From NCBI GenBank assembly GCA_905236805.1, contig CAJOPH010000026.1, positions 1 to 48,012 of the forward strand: a DNA stretch of 48,012 nucleotides, written 5' to 3'. This DNA is from an uncultured Eubacterium sp. GTDB taxonomy: Bacteria > Bacillota > Clostridia > Lachnospirales > Lachnospiraceae. A program made the translations under genes and the position numbers. The stretch's first letter is position 1. Each line of letters opens with the position of its first letter. A model generated the notes under the pieces. That model was not told the DNA's origin and searched no databases. It saw only the letters and a program-made list of their open reading frames with translations. Below, piece by piece: positions 15,329-26,862 of this stretch.

Positions 15329-17800
15329 TTATATCTTATCCTCGCCTTCGGAATCTTCTTCTTCCTGAGGGCTTTCTTCTTCCCTCACCTTGGCTATTCC
15401 GGCCACCGATGCCCCCTCATCGAGGTTTATGAGCTTTACCCCGGATGCGTATTTTCCATTTATGGAAATGCTTTCCACGGGCATCCTTATTATGATTCCT
15501 GAGGTGGATATCAGCATTATCTCGCTGTCGTCATCTACCGCCTTTACTCCCGCCAAAGGTCCCGTCTTGTCGATGATATTATAACACTTGACACCCATGC
15601 CACCCCTGTTTTGGGGAGAAAATTCCTCCATACCGGTTCTTTTTCCTATTCCCTTTTCAGATACCATGAGAAGGTATTTTCCCTGATTGTCGAGCTGCAT
15701 GGCTATCACTTCATCGTCATTGAGCTTCATCCCCCTTACGCCCGTGGCAGTGCGGCCCATGGAGCGAACATCCGATTCCTTAAACCTTATGCACTTGCCA
15801 TTTTTTGTCACCAGGAATACATCCCTTTCACCGTCGGTCAGCTTCACCTCTATTAGTTCATCATCGTCCCTTAGGTTTATGGCTATAAGACCCATCTTCC
15901 GTACATTTTTGTATTCAGGAAGTGGGGTCTTCTTCACGGTACCGTTTTTCGTGCACATGATGAGGTATTCGCCCTCTCTGAATTCCTCTATGGGAATGGT
16001 AGCCGTGATCTTTTCATCCGAATCCAGTTCGATGAGATTCACTATGGCAGTACCCCTGGCTGTTCTCGAACCTTCGGGTATCTCATAGGCCTTTAGCCTA
16101 TAACACTTTCCCTTGTTGGTAAAAAACACCAGGTAGTCATGGGTGGATGTCATGAAGAGCTCTTCTATGTAATCCTCTTCCAGGGTGGAAAGCCCCTTTA
16201 TCCCATGTCCTCCCCTGTTCTGGGTCTTGAAGGTGTCAGAGGTCATCCTCTTTACATATCCCATGTTGGTCATGGTGATCACCACATCCTGCCTTGGAAT
16301 GAGGTCCTCGGCCGATATGTCATAAATATCAAAACCTATCTGTGTCCTTCTTTCATCACCGAATTTGTCGGCTATTTCCTGCATTTCATCCCTTATCACC
16401 CCAAGGAGTAGGTTTTTGTCGGCAAGAAGGGATTTTAAATACGCAATGGTCTTTAAGAGTTCGGCATGCTCATCTTCTATCTTTTCCCTCTCCAATCCTG
16501 TCAGGGTGCGAAGCCTCATCTCCACTATCGCGTCCACCTGCCTCTGAGAGAAATCAAACCTCTCCATGAGCCTCTCTTTGGCCTCCGGGGTGGTCTTTGA
16601 GGAACGTATGATGGATATCACCTCGTCTATGGCGTCCAATGCCATAAGGAACCCCTGAAGGATGTGATCCCTGTCCTCGGCCTTGTTCAGATCAAATCTA
16701 GTCCTTCTGGTTACTACCTCTTCCTGATATATTAAATAATTTTTTAACATATCAAGGATGTTAAGGACCTTTGGTTCATTGTTCACCAGGGCCAGCATGT
16801 TTACACCAAAGGTATCCTGAAGCTGGGTATGCTTGTACAGCTGGTTCAATATCACATTGGGATTTACATTGGCCCTTAGCTCTACCACGACCCTCATTCC
16901 CTGCCTGTCGGATTCATCCCTCAGGGCCGTTATTCCGTCTATCTTTTTTTCCTTGTGAAGCTCTCCTATCTTTTCAACGAGCCTTGCCTTGTTTACCATG
17001 AAGGGAAGCTCTGTTATCACTATCCGGTTTTTCCCATTGTTCATGGGCTCTATGTTGGCTATCCCACGGACTTTTATCTTTCCCCTGCCTGTCCTGTAGG
17101 CTTCTTCTATACCGGATCTTCCCAGTATCATGGCACCCGTTGGAAAATCAGGTCCCTTTATTATCTCCATGATTTCCTCTATTGAGGTGTCCCTGCCTTC
17201 CTCAATCCTGTTATTTATCATCTTGACGCAGGCATCTATCGTCTCACGGAGATTATGTGGAGGAATGTTTGTGGCCATGCCGACAGCTATTCCGGTAGTA
17301 CCGTTTACCAGTATATTGGGAAAACGTGACGGAAGAACCGTCGGTTCTTTTTCCGTTTCGTCAAAGTTTGGCATGAAGTCCACCGTATTCTTGTCGATGT
17401 CCTCCAAGAGCTTTTCAGATATCCTGGTGAGCCTTGCCTCGGTATAACGCATGGCGGCGGCCCCGTCCCCATCCACCGATCCAAAGTTTCCATGACCGTC
17501 CACCAGGGTATAACGGGTAGACCACTCCTGGGCCATGTTTACCAATGCCCCGTAAATGGAGCTGTCACCATGGGGATGATATTTACCCATGGTGTCACCT
17601 ACTATACGGGCGCATTTCCTGTGGGGCTGGGTGGGTCCATTGTGGAGCTCTGTCATTGAATAGAGTATCCGCCTCTGCACGGGCTTTAAGCCATCCCTTA
17701 TGTCAGGAAGTGCCCTCGATACAATGACGCTCATGGCATAGTCAATGTATGAGACCTCCATCGTTTTTTGTAATTCTATATCATGTATCTGGTCGCTCAT
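15329..17800 (-). CDS. gyrA: DNA gyrase subunit A
   Basis: Strand-cutting subunit of gyrase, 823 residues. The active-site tyrosine is in [11 protein letters not shown] (Tyr119), and six repeat blades of the C-terminal DNA-wrapping domain follow about residue 500; the GyrA box-like [10 protein letters not shown] occurs near residue 537. The C-terminus is acidic ([11 protein letters not shown]). In the quinolone-resistance region the sequence reads [10 protein letters not shown]: the Ser equivalent to E. coli Ser83 is present (Ser80), but the Asp/Glu at the E. coli 87 position is Gly (Gly84). The start follows GGGGAG. Adjacent gyrB and the GyrA-box support GyrA rather than ParC. Confidence 0.96.
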   Translation of the reverse strand: MSDQIHDIELQKTMEVSYIDYAMSVIVSRALPDIRDGLKPVQRRILYSMTELHNGPTQPHRKCARIVGDTMGKYHPHGDSSIYGALVNMAQEWSTRYTLVDGHGNFGSVDGDGAAAMRYTEARLTRISEKLLEDIDKNTVDFMPNFDETEKEPTVLPSRFPNILVNGTTGIAVGMATNIPPHNLRETIDACVKMINNRIEEGRDTSIEEIMEIIKGPDFPTGAMILGRSGIEEAYRTGRGKIKVRGIANIEPMNNGKNRIVITELPFMVNKARLVEKIGELHKEKKIDGITALRDESDRQGMRVVVELRANVNPNVILNQLYKHTQLQDTFGVNMLALVNNEPKVLNILDMLKNYLIYQEEVVTRRTRFDLNKAEDRDHILQGFLMALDAIDEVISIIRSSKTTPEAKERLMERFDFSQRQVDAIVEMRLRTLTGLEREKIEDEHAELLKTIAYLKSLLADKNLLLGVIRDEMQEIADKFGDERRTQIGFDIYDISAEDLIPRQDVVITMTNMGYVKRMTSDTFKTQNRGGHGIKGLSTLEEDYIEELFMTSTHDYLVFFTNKGKCYRLKAYEIPEGSRTARGTAIVNLIELDSDEKITATIPIEEFREGEYLIMCTKNGTVKKTPLPEYKNVRKMGLIAINLRDDDELIEVKLTDGERDVFLVTKNGKCIRFKESDVRSMGRTATGVRGMKLNDDEVIAMQLDNQGKYLLMVSEKGIGKRTGMEEFSPQNRGGMGVKCYNIIDKTGPLAGVKAVDDDSEIMLISTSGIIIRMPVESISINGKYASGVKLINLDEGASVAGIAKVREEESPQEEEDSEGEDKI

Positions 17801-17836
17801 TTATAAACTCCCCATAACAAAATCCGTAAATATTTC

Positions 17837-20844
<3,008 letters not shown>

Positions 20845-21066
20845 CTAACCTTCCCGGTCCATTACTATCTTTACTATCTCACCATCGTATTCAAAGGTAT
20901 CCCCCGGGTAGAGTTTCTTTCCCCTCTGGGTACATATATCCCCGTTTACCTTTACGAGACCTTCCCATATGAGCTCCTTTGCCTCAGAGCCCATGGATAC
21001 CAGGTCGGACAGCTTCATTGCCTGTCCGAGCTTTATGTATTCATCGGTTATTTCTATTTCTTTCAT
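20845..21066 (-). CDS. yaaA: S4-domain RNA-binding protein YaaA (RlbA-like)
   Basis: 73-residue protein made of one S4 RNA-binding fold (LGQAMKLSDLVSMGSEAKELI, then GLVKVNGDICTQRGKKLYPGD). It is the small gene normally found between dnaN and recF, and its precise function is uncertain. There is no ribosome site before the ATG at 21064-21066: the preceding bases are AACTTAAAAAAAA, and only 17 nt upstream a short terminal-inverted-repeat element (21084-21198) begins. That element may have replaced the original leader. Confidence 0.9.
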   Translation of the reverse strand: MKEIEITDEYIKLGQAMKLSDLVSMGSEAKELIWEGLVKVNGDICTQRGKKLYPGDTFEYDGEIVKIVMDREG

Positions 21067-21083
21067 TTTTTTTTAAGTTAATT

Positions 21084-21198
21084 GTTACTATTCACGGCAA
21101 CCTGCCCCCATACATTCCCGGGCCCCGTGCCAGCATCGGTTTGCCTCCAAAAGCAAGCTTTCACGCGATGTAAGATAAAATCGGCTGTGAATAGTAAC
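21084..21198. repeat. MITE-like element with 15-bp terminal inverted repeats between dnaN and yaaA
   Basis: The left end GTTACTATTCACGGC (21084-21098) and the right end GCTGTGAATAGTAAC (21184-21198) are inverted copies with 14 of 15 matches, enclosing about 85 bp of non-coding sequence. The right end followed by a T-rich run also occurs alone at 28289-28303, and a related stem-loop occurs at 41028-41064. There is no transposase, which would fit a non-autonomous element or REP-like repeat. Confidence 0.6.
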
Positions 21199-21207
21199 TC
21201 TTTTTCA

Positions 21208-22305
21208 TTACATGTTTACAGGAAGTATCATATAAATATATGTCCCTTCTTCATTCTTTATAAAGCAGGGGCACTTGTAATTTATCATGTATAGGGATAC
21301 CTCCTCATCCTCTATTTCCCTTAGGGCATCCGTGAAGAACTTTGGATTAAATCCTATGGTAAGGTCTTTTCCTTCCTTTACCACGGAAATCTCTTCCCTC
21401 ATGCTTCCCAGTGAGCTCTTCATGTCTATGGTCATATATTCATCCGTGATATGCATCACTATGGGCTTTCTGTCGTTTTCCTTGGAAAGGAGGGTAGACC
21501 TGTCGATGCATGAATAAAGATCTGCCTTGTTGACGGTGACCTTGGTCTCGTAGTCGTCCGTCACCATCCTCATTACGTCTATGAATTTGCCCTCTATGAG
21601 GCGTGATATTACCAAAGTATCCCTGAAATTAAATGAGACATGGTTTTTTGTGAAATAAATATTTACTTCCTTTTCCGCATCCCCTTCCAGGATCTTCGTA
21701 AGATCGTTAAGGGTCTTTCCCGGCACTATGACCCTTTCGTCCCCGTAGCTGTCTTTGAGCTTTTCATAGCGTATGGACACCCTGTGCCCGTCCAGAGCTA
21801 TTATGCGAAGCTGGTCTTCATGTACCTCGAAAAGCTCCCCCGTCAGGGTAATATTTGACTCATTCGATGATATTGCAAAAATAGTCTTTTGTATTATCTG
21901 CTTGAGGGCAAATTCAGATATTGATATATAATTATCATTTTCTATCTGGGGAAGATACGCAAAATCTTCTCCTGACCTTCCTGATATATTGAAGCTGGAA
22001 TTCTCACAATTTATGAATGTAACGAAATTATCATCGGTCGTGATATGCACATCGCTTTGGGGAAGCTTTGATATGATATCGGAGAATACCTTGGCATCAA
22101 GGGCTACATCTCCCTGATCCAATACCCTTCCCGGAACTATGGTTTCTATTCCCAGCTCCTTATTGTTGGCAGTCATCCTTATCTCGTCATCATATGCGGT
22201 AATAAGGATGCACTCCATTATGGGAATCGTGGAATGTACAGCCACAGCCCTTGATACGGTTCTTACCTTTTGCTGCAGGTCGCTTTGAGTACAGATTATT
22301 TTCAT
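21208..22305 (-). CDS. dnaN: DNA polymerase III beta subunit (sliding clamp)
   Basis: Processivity clamp, 365 residues, three topologically similar domains; recognisable stretches are the N-terminal MKIICTQSDLQQKV, ALDGHRVSIRYEK in the second domain and the C-terminal YMILPVNM that forms part of the partner-binding pocket (usual family ending MPMRL/MPVR). It lies downstream of dnaA across the presumed origin unwinding region; the ATG at 22303-22305 follows AAGGAGC. Confidence 0.96.
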   Translation of the reverse strand: MKIICTQSDLQQKVRTVSRAVAVHSTIPIMECILITAYDDEIRMTANNKELGIETIVPGRVLDQGDVALDAKVFSDIISKLPQSDVHITTDDNFVTFINCENSSFNISGRSGEDFAYLPQIENDNYISISEFALKQIIQKTIFAISSNESNITLTGELFEVHEDQLRIIALDGHRVSIRYEKLKDSYGDERVIVPGKTLNDLTKILEGDAEKEVNIYFTKNHVSFNFRDTLVISRLIEGKFIDVMRMVTDDYETKVTVNKADLYSCIDRSTLLSKENDRKPIVMHITDEYMTIDMKSSLGSMREEISVVKEGKDLTIGFNPKFFTDALREIEDEEVSLYMINYKCPCFIKNEEGTYIYMILPVNM

Positions 22306-22491
22306 TTAACTAAAGCTCCTTATATAATATAATAAATAAAAAAATATATAATAGTAACAGTAGGGGGTGTTGGTATGTTGAAAACCCTCCAATCCCTTTA
22401 TATGTATGTATTTATCTAGTTAATTTAATTTATTTTTAATGTTGACCTGCTTTTGATGGGTGTGGATATATAGAAAACTGTATATTTTTAT
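22306..22491. other. Replication origin, unwinding segment between dnaA and dnaN
   Basis: Read in the dnaA-to-dnaN direction (minus strand), a DnaA-box-like TTTTCAACA (22376-22384) is followed by a C-tract and the trinucleotide series CTA CTG TTA CTA TTA (22349-22363). A run of almost pure A+T follows (about 22320-22348). This order matches the Bacillus subtilis layout of DnaA box, GC cluster, DnaA-trio and AT-rich unwinding element. Further box-like sites are ATATCCACA on the minus strand at 22461-22469 and on the plus strand at 22520-22528 (end of dnaA). Confidence 0.7.
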
Positions 22492-23823
22492 TTAGTGGTT
22501 AGTCACCTTGTTTTTCAAGATATCCACATCCAGCTTTATCTTTTCATCATTTTCCTTTATACCTGTTTCTATTTTCTGGACTCCGTGAAGTACGGTGGAG
22601 TGGTCTTTTCCTATCTTTTTTCCTATTCCGTCCAGGGAATAATCGGTCATGGTCCTGCAGAGGTACATGGCCAGCTGCCTTGGATAAGCCACGTCCTTTT
22701 TCTTTTTATGGCTTACCAGTTCCTGCCTTTCTATCTTGAAATGGTCACAGACGGTGTCTATTATGTAGTCTACCGTGATGAGTGTCTGTGTCCTTGGGGA
22801 AATGATGCTCTCCAGCTGTGAGATGGCGTTTTCCATGGTTATTTCATTTTTGGTAAGCTTTGAATACGCAAATAATTTGTTGAGGGCTCCTTCCAGTTCC
22901 CTGATGTTGGATGTGATGTTTCTTGCTATGTAGCTTAGTATTTCATCATCCAGGTAGAAATTTTCATTTTCTTCCTTGGACTTTAATATGGCCATCCTCG
23001 TCTCATAGTCAGGCTCCCCTATATGGGCAAGGAGTCCCCATTCGAGCCTCGTCCTTATCCTGTCTTCGAGTATCTGCATGTCCTTTGGCGGCTTGTCAGA
23101 TGATATGATGATCTGCTTTTTAGCCGTATGAAGCTCATTGAATGTGTGGAAAAATTCTTCCTGTGTGCTTTCTTTTCCTATTATGAACTGTATGTCGTCT
23201 ATGAGCAATGCATCTACGTTCCTGTATTTTTCCCTGAACCGGGCATTGCTTCCGTTACGGATGGCCTCTATCAGCTCATTGGTAAATTTTTCAGAGGTTA
23301 CGTATCTTACCACGGCATTGGGGTTTTCATTGAGTATGAAATGCGCTATGGAGTGCATGAGGTGGGTCTTTCCAAGACCCGCCCCCCCATAGAGGAGCAG
23401 GGGATTGTAGACCTCGCCCGGAGCCTCGGAGGCTGCAAGTGATGCGGCATAGGCTATCTGGTTGTTGGAACCTACTATGAAGCTGTCAAATGTGTAATTA
23501 GGGTTTAAATTGATAATGCCTTCATCGGAAGGTATGTCAGGGACATCTTGTTCTTTGGGACTATTTGCTTTGGTGGTAAAGACCACATGATAGCTTTTTT
23601 GAAGTACCTCGGTGATTCCCACTTCAAGCGGCTGGGTGTATTTTTTCCTGATAAATCCCAGTATGCGGTCATTTTCCTCCGGTACGGCTATCGTCAGTTC
23701 ATTACCGTTTAATGAAAGCGGTGAAAGGGGGAGGACCCATTGCTCGAAGGAAACATCGGTCAGGTCAAATTCCTCCTTAACGGTCTTTAATATTTCAGGC
23801 CATTTTTTTAGTATTTCCTCCAT
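22492..23823 (-). CDS. dnaA: Chromosomal replication initiator protein DnaA
   Basis: Origin-binding AAA+ initiator, 443 residues. Domain I covers about residues 1-80 and is followed by a short domain II linker. Walker A is GGAGLGKT (146-153), Walker B is LLIDDIQF (206-213), and the C-terminal DNA-binding domain carries the signature VAYPRQLAMYLCR and KDHSTVLHGV. The start follows AAAGGAGAC. It has its own promoter at 23873-23901, with DnaA boxes immediately upstream, consistent with autoregulation. Confidence 0.97.
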   Translation of the reverse strand: MEEILKKWPEILKTVKEEFDLTDVSFEQWVLPLSPLSLNGNELTIAVPEENDRILGFIRKKYTQPLEVGITEVLQKSYHVVFTTKANSPKEQDVPDIPSDEGIINLNPNYTFDSFIVGSNNQIAYAASLAASEAPGEVYNPLLLYGGAGLGKTHLMHSIAHFILNENPNAVVRYVTSEKFTNELIEAIRNGSNARFREKYRNVDALLIDDIQFIIGKESTQEEFFHTFNELHTAKKQIIISSDKPPKDMQILEDRIRTRLEWGLLAHIGEPDYETRMAILKSKEENENFYLDDEILSYIARNITSNIRELEGALNKLFAYSKLTKNEITMENAISQLESIISPRTQTLITVDYIIDTVCDHFKIERQELVSHKKKKDVAYPRQLAMYLCRTMTDYSLDGIGKKIGKDHSTVLHGVQKIETGIKENDEKIKLDVDILKNKVTNH

Positions 23824-23872
23824 GAGGGTCTCCTTTTGTTTACTTCCATTTTACTGAGTTTGTAACTTGATA

Positions 23873-23901
23873 ATTATACCATATATTAACAATTATTTCA
23901 A
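23873..23901 (-). promoter_or_regulatory. dnaA promoter
   Basis: On the minus strand, TTGAAA (23896-23901), 17-nt spacer and TATAAT (23873-23878), about 50 nt before the dnaA ATG. The perfect DnaA box at 23914-23922 lies 13 bp upstream of the -35, a position suited to control by DnaA itself. Confidence 0.8.
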
Positions 23902-23910
23902 TCTTTTTTT

Positions 23911-23985
23911 AAGTTATCCACAGGTTTTCAACAATAAGTGGATAAAAAACTTTTTTTACACTGATATAGTAGGTGTGAAAAAAAA
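23911..23985. promoter_or_regulatory. DnaA-box cluster between dnaA and rpmH
   Basis: A perfect TTATCCACA lies at 23914-23922 (plus), TTATCCACT at 23937-23945 (minus, 8/9), TTTTTCACA at 23974-23982 (minus, fits TTWTNCACA), and a weaker TTTTACACT near 23954. These sit between the divergent dnaA and rpmH promoters. With the dnaA-dnaN gap they would make a bipartite origin flanking dnaA, as in B. subtilis. Confidence 0.75.
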
Positions 23986-23988
23986 TGC

Positions 23989-24017
23989 TTGACTAAAATT
24001 GATTATTTCTATATAAT
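23989..24017 (+). promoter_or_regulatory. Promoter of rpmH-rnpA
   Basis: TTGACT (23989-23994), 17-nt spacer and TATAAT (24012-24017) on the plus strand, about 48 nt before the rpmH start. Confidence 0.8.
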
Positions 24018-24064
24018 ACTTAGGTTACGATTGTATAAAAAATTTAATTTGGAGGATTTTAAGG

Positions 24065-24202
24065 ATGAGTAAGATGACATTTCAACCCAAAAAAAGGCAG
24101 AGAAAGAAAGAACATGGGTTTAGGAAAAGGATGCGCACCAAGGGGGGGAGAAAGGTTTTGGCCGCCAGGAGGCTGAAAGGCAGAAAGAAACTTTCTGCGT
24201 AA
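24065..24202 (+). CDS. rpmH: 50S ribosomal protein L34
   Basis: Short basic ribosomal protein of 45 residues: [19 protein letters not shown] at the start, then [20 protein letters not shown] and the ending RKKLSA. The start follows GGAGG with a 9-nt spacing; an internal ATG three codons later is the position used in most species, so the first three residues could be an extension. It is first in the rpmH-rnpA-yidD-yidC-jag series. Confidence 0.95.
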   Translation: MSKMTFQPKKRQRKKEHGFRKRMRTKGGRKVLAARRLKGRKKLSA

Positions 24203-24215
24203 GGTGTTTTTTAAT

Positions 24216-24250
24216 TATGGTAAATGAATTTATTTAATGCGTTTACTATA
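24216..24250. repeat. Palindromic stem (TATAGTAAACG family) between rpmH and rnpA
   Basis: TATGGTAAATG (24216-24226) pairs with CGTTTACTATA (24240-24250), an 11-bp stem with two G-T wobbles, around an A/T-only loop. The same stem occurs at 31163-31197 with a similar loop and as a variant at 40925-40955. Confidence 0.5.
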
Positions 24251-24271
24251 CCAAAGTCTTTTTGAAAGAAT

Positions 24272-24610
24272 ATGAAATTCAGCTATAGTTTGAGGAAAAG
24301 TCCGGATTTTGAAATTGTGTACAGGAAGGGCGTATCTATCGCAAACCGCCAGATGGTTATTTATTATTTGGAAAATGGGACAGGCTGTAACAGGATTGGG
24401 ATTTCAGTCAGCAAAAAGATTGGAAACAGCGTGATCCGCCACAGGATAAAACGCTTGATAAAGGAAAGTTATCGATTGAATGAAGAGAGGTTCCGGGAAG
24501 GTGTAGATATGGTTTTCATAGCGAGGAGTCCTTTGCCCGGAATGGGTTTTGATGAAGTGGAACAGTCATTTTTGCATCTGGCAAATAAGGCGGGAATGCT
24601 GAAGGGATGA
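24272..24610 (+). CDS. rnpA: Ribonuclease P protein component
   Basis: Basic protein cofactor of RNase P for tRNA 5' maturation, 112 residues. The family core is present as [24 protein letters not shown] (residues about 43-66), where the usual RNR motif reads RHR. It overlaps yidD by 4 nt (ATGA). There is no strong ribosome site before the ATG (CTTTTTGAAAGAAT); only a weak GAAAG is present. Confidence 0.93.
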   Translation: MKFSYSLRKSPDFEIVYRKGVSIANRQMVIYYLENGTGCNRIGISVSKKIGNSVIRHRIKRLIKESYRLNEERFREGVDMVFIARSPLPGMGFDEVEQSFLHLANKAGMLKG

Positions 24611-24816
24611 AGAAAGTATTAATATATTTCATTAGATTGTATCAAAAGTACCTTTCCCCCATGAAGACTACCAAATGTCCATATTATCCTACCTGCTCTT
24701 GTTATGCAGTGGAGGCCTTGGAAAAGCATGGGGCCATTAAGGGTTCTTTGCTTGCCGCATGGAGGATATTAAGGTGCAATCCCTTTTCGCATGGAGGATT
24801 TGATCCTGTTCCATAG
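24607..24816 (+). CDS. yidD: Membrane protein insertion efficiency factor YidD
   Basis: 69-residue amphipathic membrane-associated protein that assists YidC-dependent insertion. Family motif [19 protein letters not shown] (residues 24-42) with the conserved cysteines, then [13 protein letters not shown] at the C-terminus. It is encoded between rnpA (4-nt overlap) and yidC, the standard order. Confidence 0.95.
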   Translation: MKKVLIYFIRLYQKYLSPMKTTKCPYYPTCSCYAVEALEKHGAIKGSLLAAWRILRCNPFSHGGFDPVP

Positions 24817-24831
24817 ACCAGGAGGTTTTTA

Positions 24832-26148
24832 GTGTCTAATTTGGTAGTTTTTACCGCATATCTAGGCAGGTTCAAGTTGTTCGGATACATCGCCATTTTG
24901 CTGGGCGGTGTCATGAACTACCTGTATGAAGGGATGTCGGCCATAGGTATCAGTAATATCGGCGTAGCCATTATAGTGCTGACCGTGCTGATATATACAT
25001 TGATGCTTCCCCTCACTTACAAGCAGCAAAAGTTTTCCAGGCTTTCAAGAAAGATGAGCCCGGAGCTTAAAGCCCTTCAGGAAAAATACAAGGACAAAAG
25101 GGATCAGGCATCCCAGCAGGCCATGCTCGAAGAGCAGCGTGAGATTTATGACAAATACGGGATTTCACCTACGGGGAGCTGCCTTCAGTCTTTTATTTCC
25201 ATATTGATATTGCTTCCCCTCTACAGGGTGATCTACAATGTTCCTGCCTATGTCAGCAAGGTATATAATACCTTCGTACCTGCCGTGGAAGGGATAATGG
25301 GGACGGATGGATATAAGTCCACATTTGACAAACTAGTATCGGGGTTTAATATCTCCCTTTCAAACTTAGGGGTAAGCGACAACAGCATATCTTCCCTGTC
25401 GGATGCGCAGATACCCAAGAGGATAGTGGATATCCTTTACAAGTGTAACCCTGATAATTGGGCTTCTTTGGCTGATACCTTTAAGGATACAGATATAGCG
25501 GGAGTACAGAATTCATTTAATGAGATAAGCAGCTTTTTGTTTATGAACATTACGAATTCCCCCAGATATACCATGCTTTCGGCTTTTTCTGAGGGAAAAT
25601 GGGGATTGGTGATATTGGCACTTTTGGTGCCTGTCATTGCGGGTTTGACCCAGTTTATCAACCTTCGCCTGGCTCCCACGGCAGGATCTGGGAATCCTGA
25701 TGATCCAATGGCCAGCCAGATGAAGATGATGAATTACATGATGCCTTTGATGTCCGTGTTTTTCGTATTTACACTGCCATTCGGACTGGGCATTTATTGG
25801 ATTACGGGTGCCCTTATAAGGAGCCTTTACCAGGTTATTTTTAACAAGCATTTTGACAAGATAGACCTGGATGAGATCATCGAAAAGAATAAAGAAAAGG
25901 CACAGAAAAAGAAGGAAAAGCGCGGTATCAATATCGAGAGGCTCAATCGGGCGGCCACCATGTCTACCCGCAGCATAAAAAGTTCCGATATTTCCGATAA
26001 GGAGAGGGAAAGGCTGCTTTCCGAGGCTTCTTCTATAAAGGAAAATGCCCGTCCGGGAAGCCTGGCTGCCAGGGCAAATATAGTGAGTGAATTTAATAAA
26101 GGGAAGAAAAGAAAAGATGATTCCCCTGAAGGTGGAGAGGGAGAATAA
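24832..26148 (+). CDS. yidC: Membrane protein insertase YidC
   Basis: Oxa1/YidC-type insertase, 438 residues, working alone or with SecYEG. Membrane segments lie near residues 40-60 (before the basic LTYKQQKFSRLSRKM loop), 115-135, 250-275 and 300-330, and the coiled region LKALQEKYKDKRDQASQQ precedes the second segment. A long stretch (about residues 145-245) separates the second and third segments and is probably extracellular. The C-terminal tail is basic and low-complexity, suitable for ribosome contact. The start is GTG at 24832 with AGGAGG six bases upstream. It sits between yidD and jag. Confidence 0.94.
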   Translation: MSNLVVFTAYLGRFKLFGYIAILLGGVMNYLYEGMSAIGISNIGVAIIVLTVLIYTLMLPLTYKQQKFSRLSRKMSPELKALQEKYKDKRDQASQQAMLEEQREIYDKYGISPTGSCLQSFISILILLPLYRVIYNVPAYVSKVYNTFVPAVEGIMGTDGYKSTFDKLVSGFNISLSNLGVSDNSISSLSDAQIPKRIVDILYKCNPDNWASLADTFKDTDIAGVQNSFNEISSFLFMNITNSPRYTMLSAFSEGKWGLVILALLVPVIAGLTQFINLRLAPTAGSGNPDDPMASQMKMMNYMMPLMSVFFVFTLPFGLGIYWITGALIRSLYQVIFNKHFDKIDLDEIIEKNKEKAQKKKEKRGINIERLNRAATMSTRSIKSSDISDKERERLLSEASSIKENARPGSLAARANIVSEFNKGKKRKDDSPEGGEGE

Positions 26149-26168
26149 TTTTTAGGAGTATTGATGGT

Positions 26169-26792
26169 ATGGATTTTCAGGAATTTTCAGGTAAAACAGT
26201 AGATGATGCGCTAACCAATGCTTCCGTGGCACTGGGTACTGCCAGTGATGAACTGGAATATGAAATAGTGGAAAGGGGAAGTACGGGTTTCCTAGGGATA
26301 GGTAATAAAGACGCTGTAATAAAGGCAAGAAAAAAGTCATTGAATCCTGAGGACGTAGCGAGGGATTTTGTGCAAAGTATCCTTGATTGCATGCAGGTGG
26401 ATGCGGATATCAGCATATCCCGTGATGAGGAAGATGCCTTGTGCATGGATCTTTCGGGGGAAGCCATGGGAATCATGATAGGAAAGAGGGGTCAGACATT
26501 AGACGCCCTTCAGTATCTCACGAGCCTTGTGGCAAATAAACATTCTGAGGATTATGTCAGGATAAAGCTGGATACTGAGAGCTATCGTGACAGAAGGAAG
26601 AAGACCTTGGAGAATCTGGCAAAGAATATTGCGTTCAAGGTAAAAAGAACCAAGAAGCCTGTAAGATTGGAGCCCATGAATCCTTTCGAGAGGAGGGTCA
26701 TACATTATGCGCTGCAAAATGACAGATATGTCACTACTTACAGCGAAGGAGATGAGCCTTTCAGAAGGGTAGTGGTGGTTCTTAAGAAATAA
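26169..26792 (+). CDS. jag: RNA-binding protein Jag / KhpB
   Basis: 207-residue RNA-binding regulator with three parts: a Jag_N domain (residues 1-50, ending in STGFLGIGNKDAVIKA), a KH domain near 90-140 (MGIMIGKRGQTLDALQYL) and an R3H domain at the C-terminus (PFERRVIHYALQ near 175). It usually pairs with KhpA in RNA binding and cell-envelope control. AGGAG precedes the ATG by ten bases. An intrinsic terminator follows at 26813-26843. Confidence 0.94.
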   Translation: MDFQEFSGKTVDDALTNASVALGTASDELEYEIVERGSTGFLGIGNKDAVIKARKKSLNPEDVARDFVQSILDCMQVDADISISRDEEDALCMDLSGEAMGIMIGKRGQTLDALQYLTSLVANKHSEDYVRIKLDTESYRDRRKKTLENLAKNIAFKVKRTKKPVRLEPMNPFERRVIHYALQNDRYVTTYSEGDEPFRRVVVVLKK

Positions 26793-26812
26793 GATTAGAG
26801 TAGTTTTTTTAA

Positions 26813-26843
26813 GGGCGGGGATGAAGGTGTTCCCGTCCTTTTT
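26813..26843 (+). terminator. Intrinsic terminator after jag
   Basis: GGGCGGGGAT (26813-26822) pairs with GTTCCCGTCC (26829-26838), a 10-bp stem with three wobble pairs and a 6-nt loop, followed by TTTTT. An ORF reading through it from 26821 in frame with mnmE is therefore unlikely to be the true mnmE start. Confidence 0.7.
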
Positions 26844-26862
26844 CTTTACCGTGGTGTTTGAA

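Noticed and set aside
22349-22363. Resemblance of AATAGTAAC here to the terminal-repeat family
   Set aside because: No inverted partner, and the tract is better explained as the DnaA-trio of the origin.
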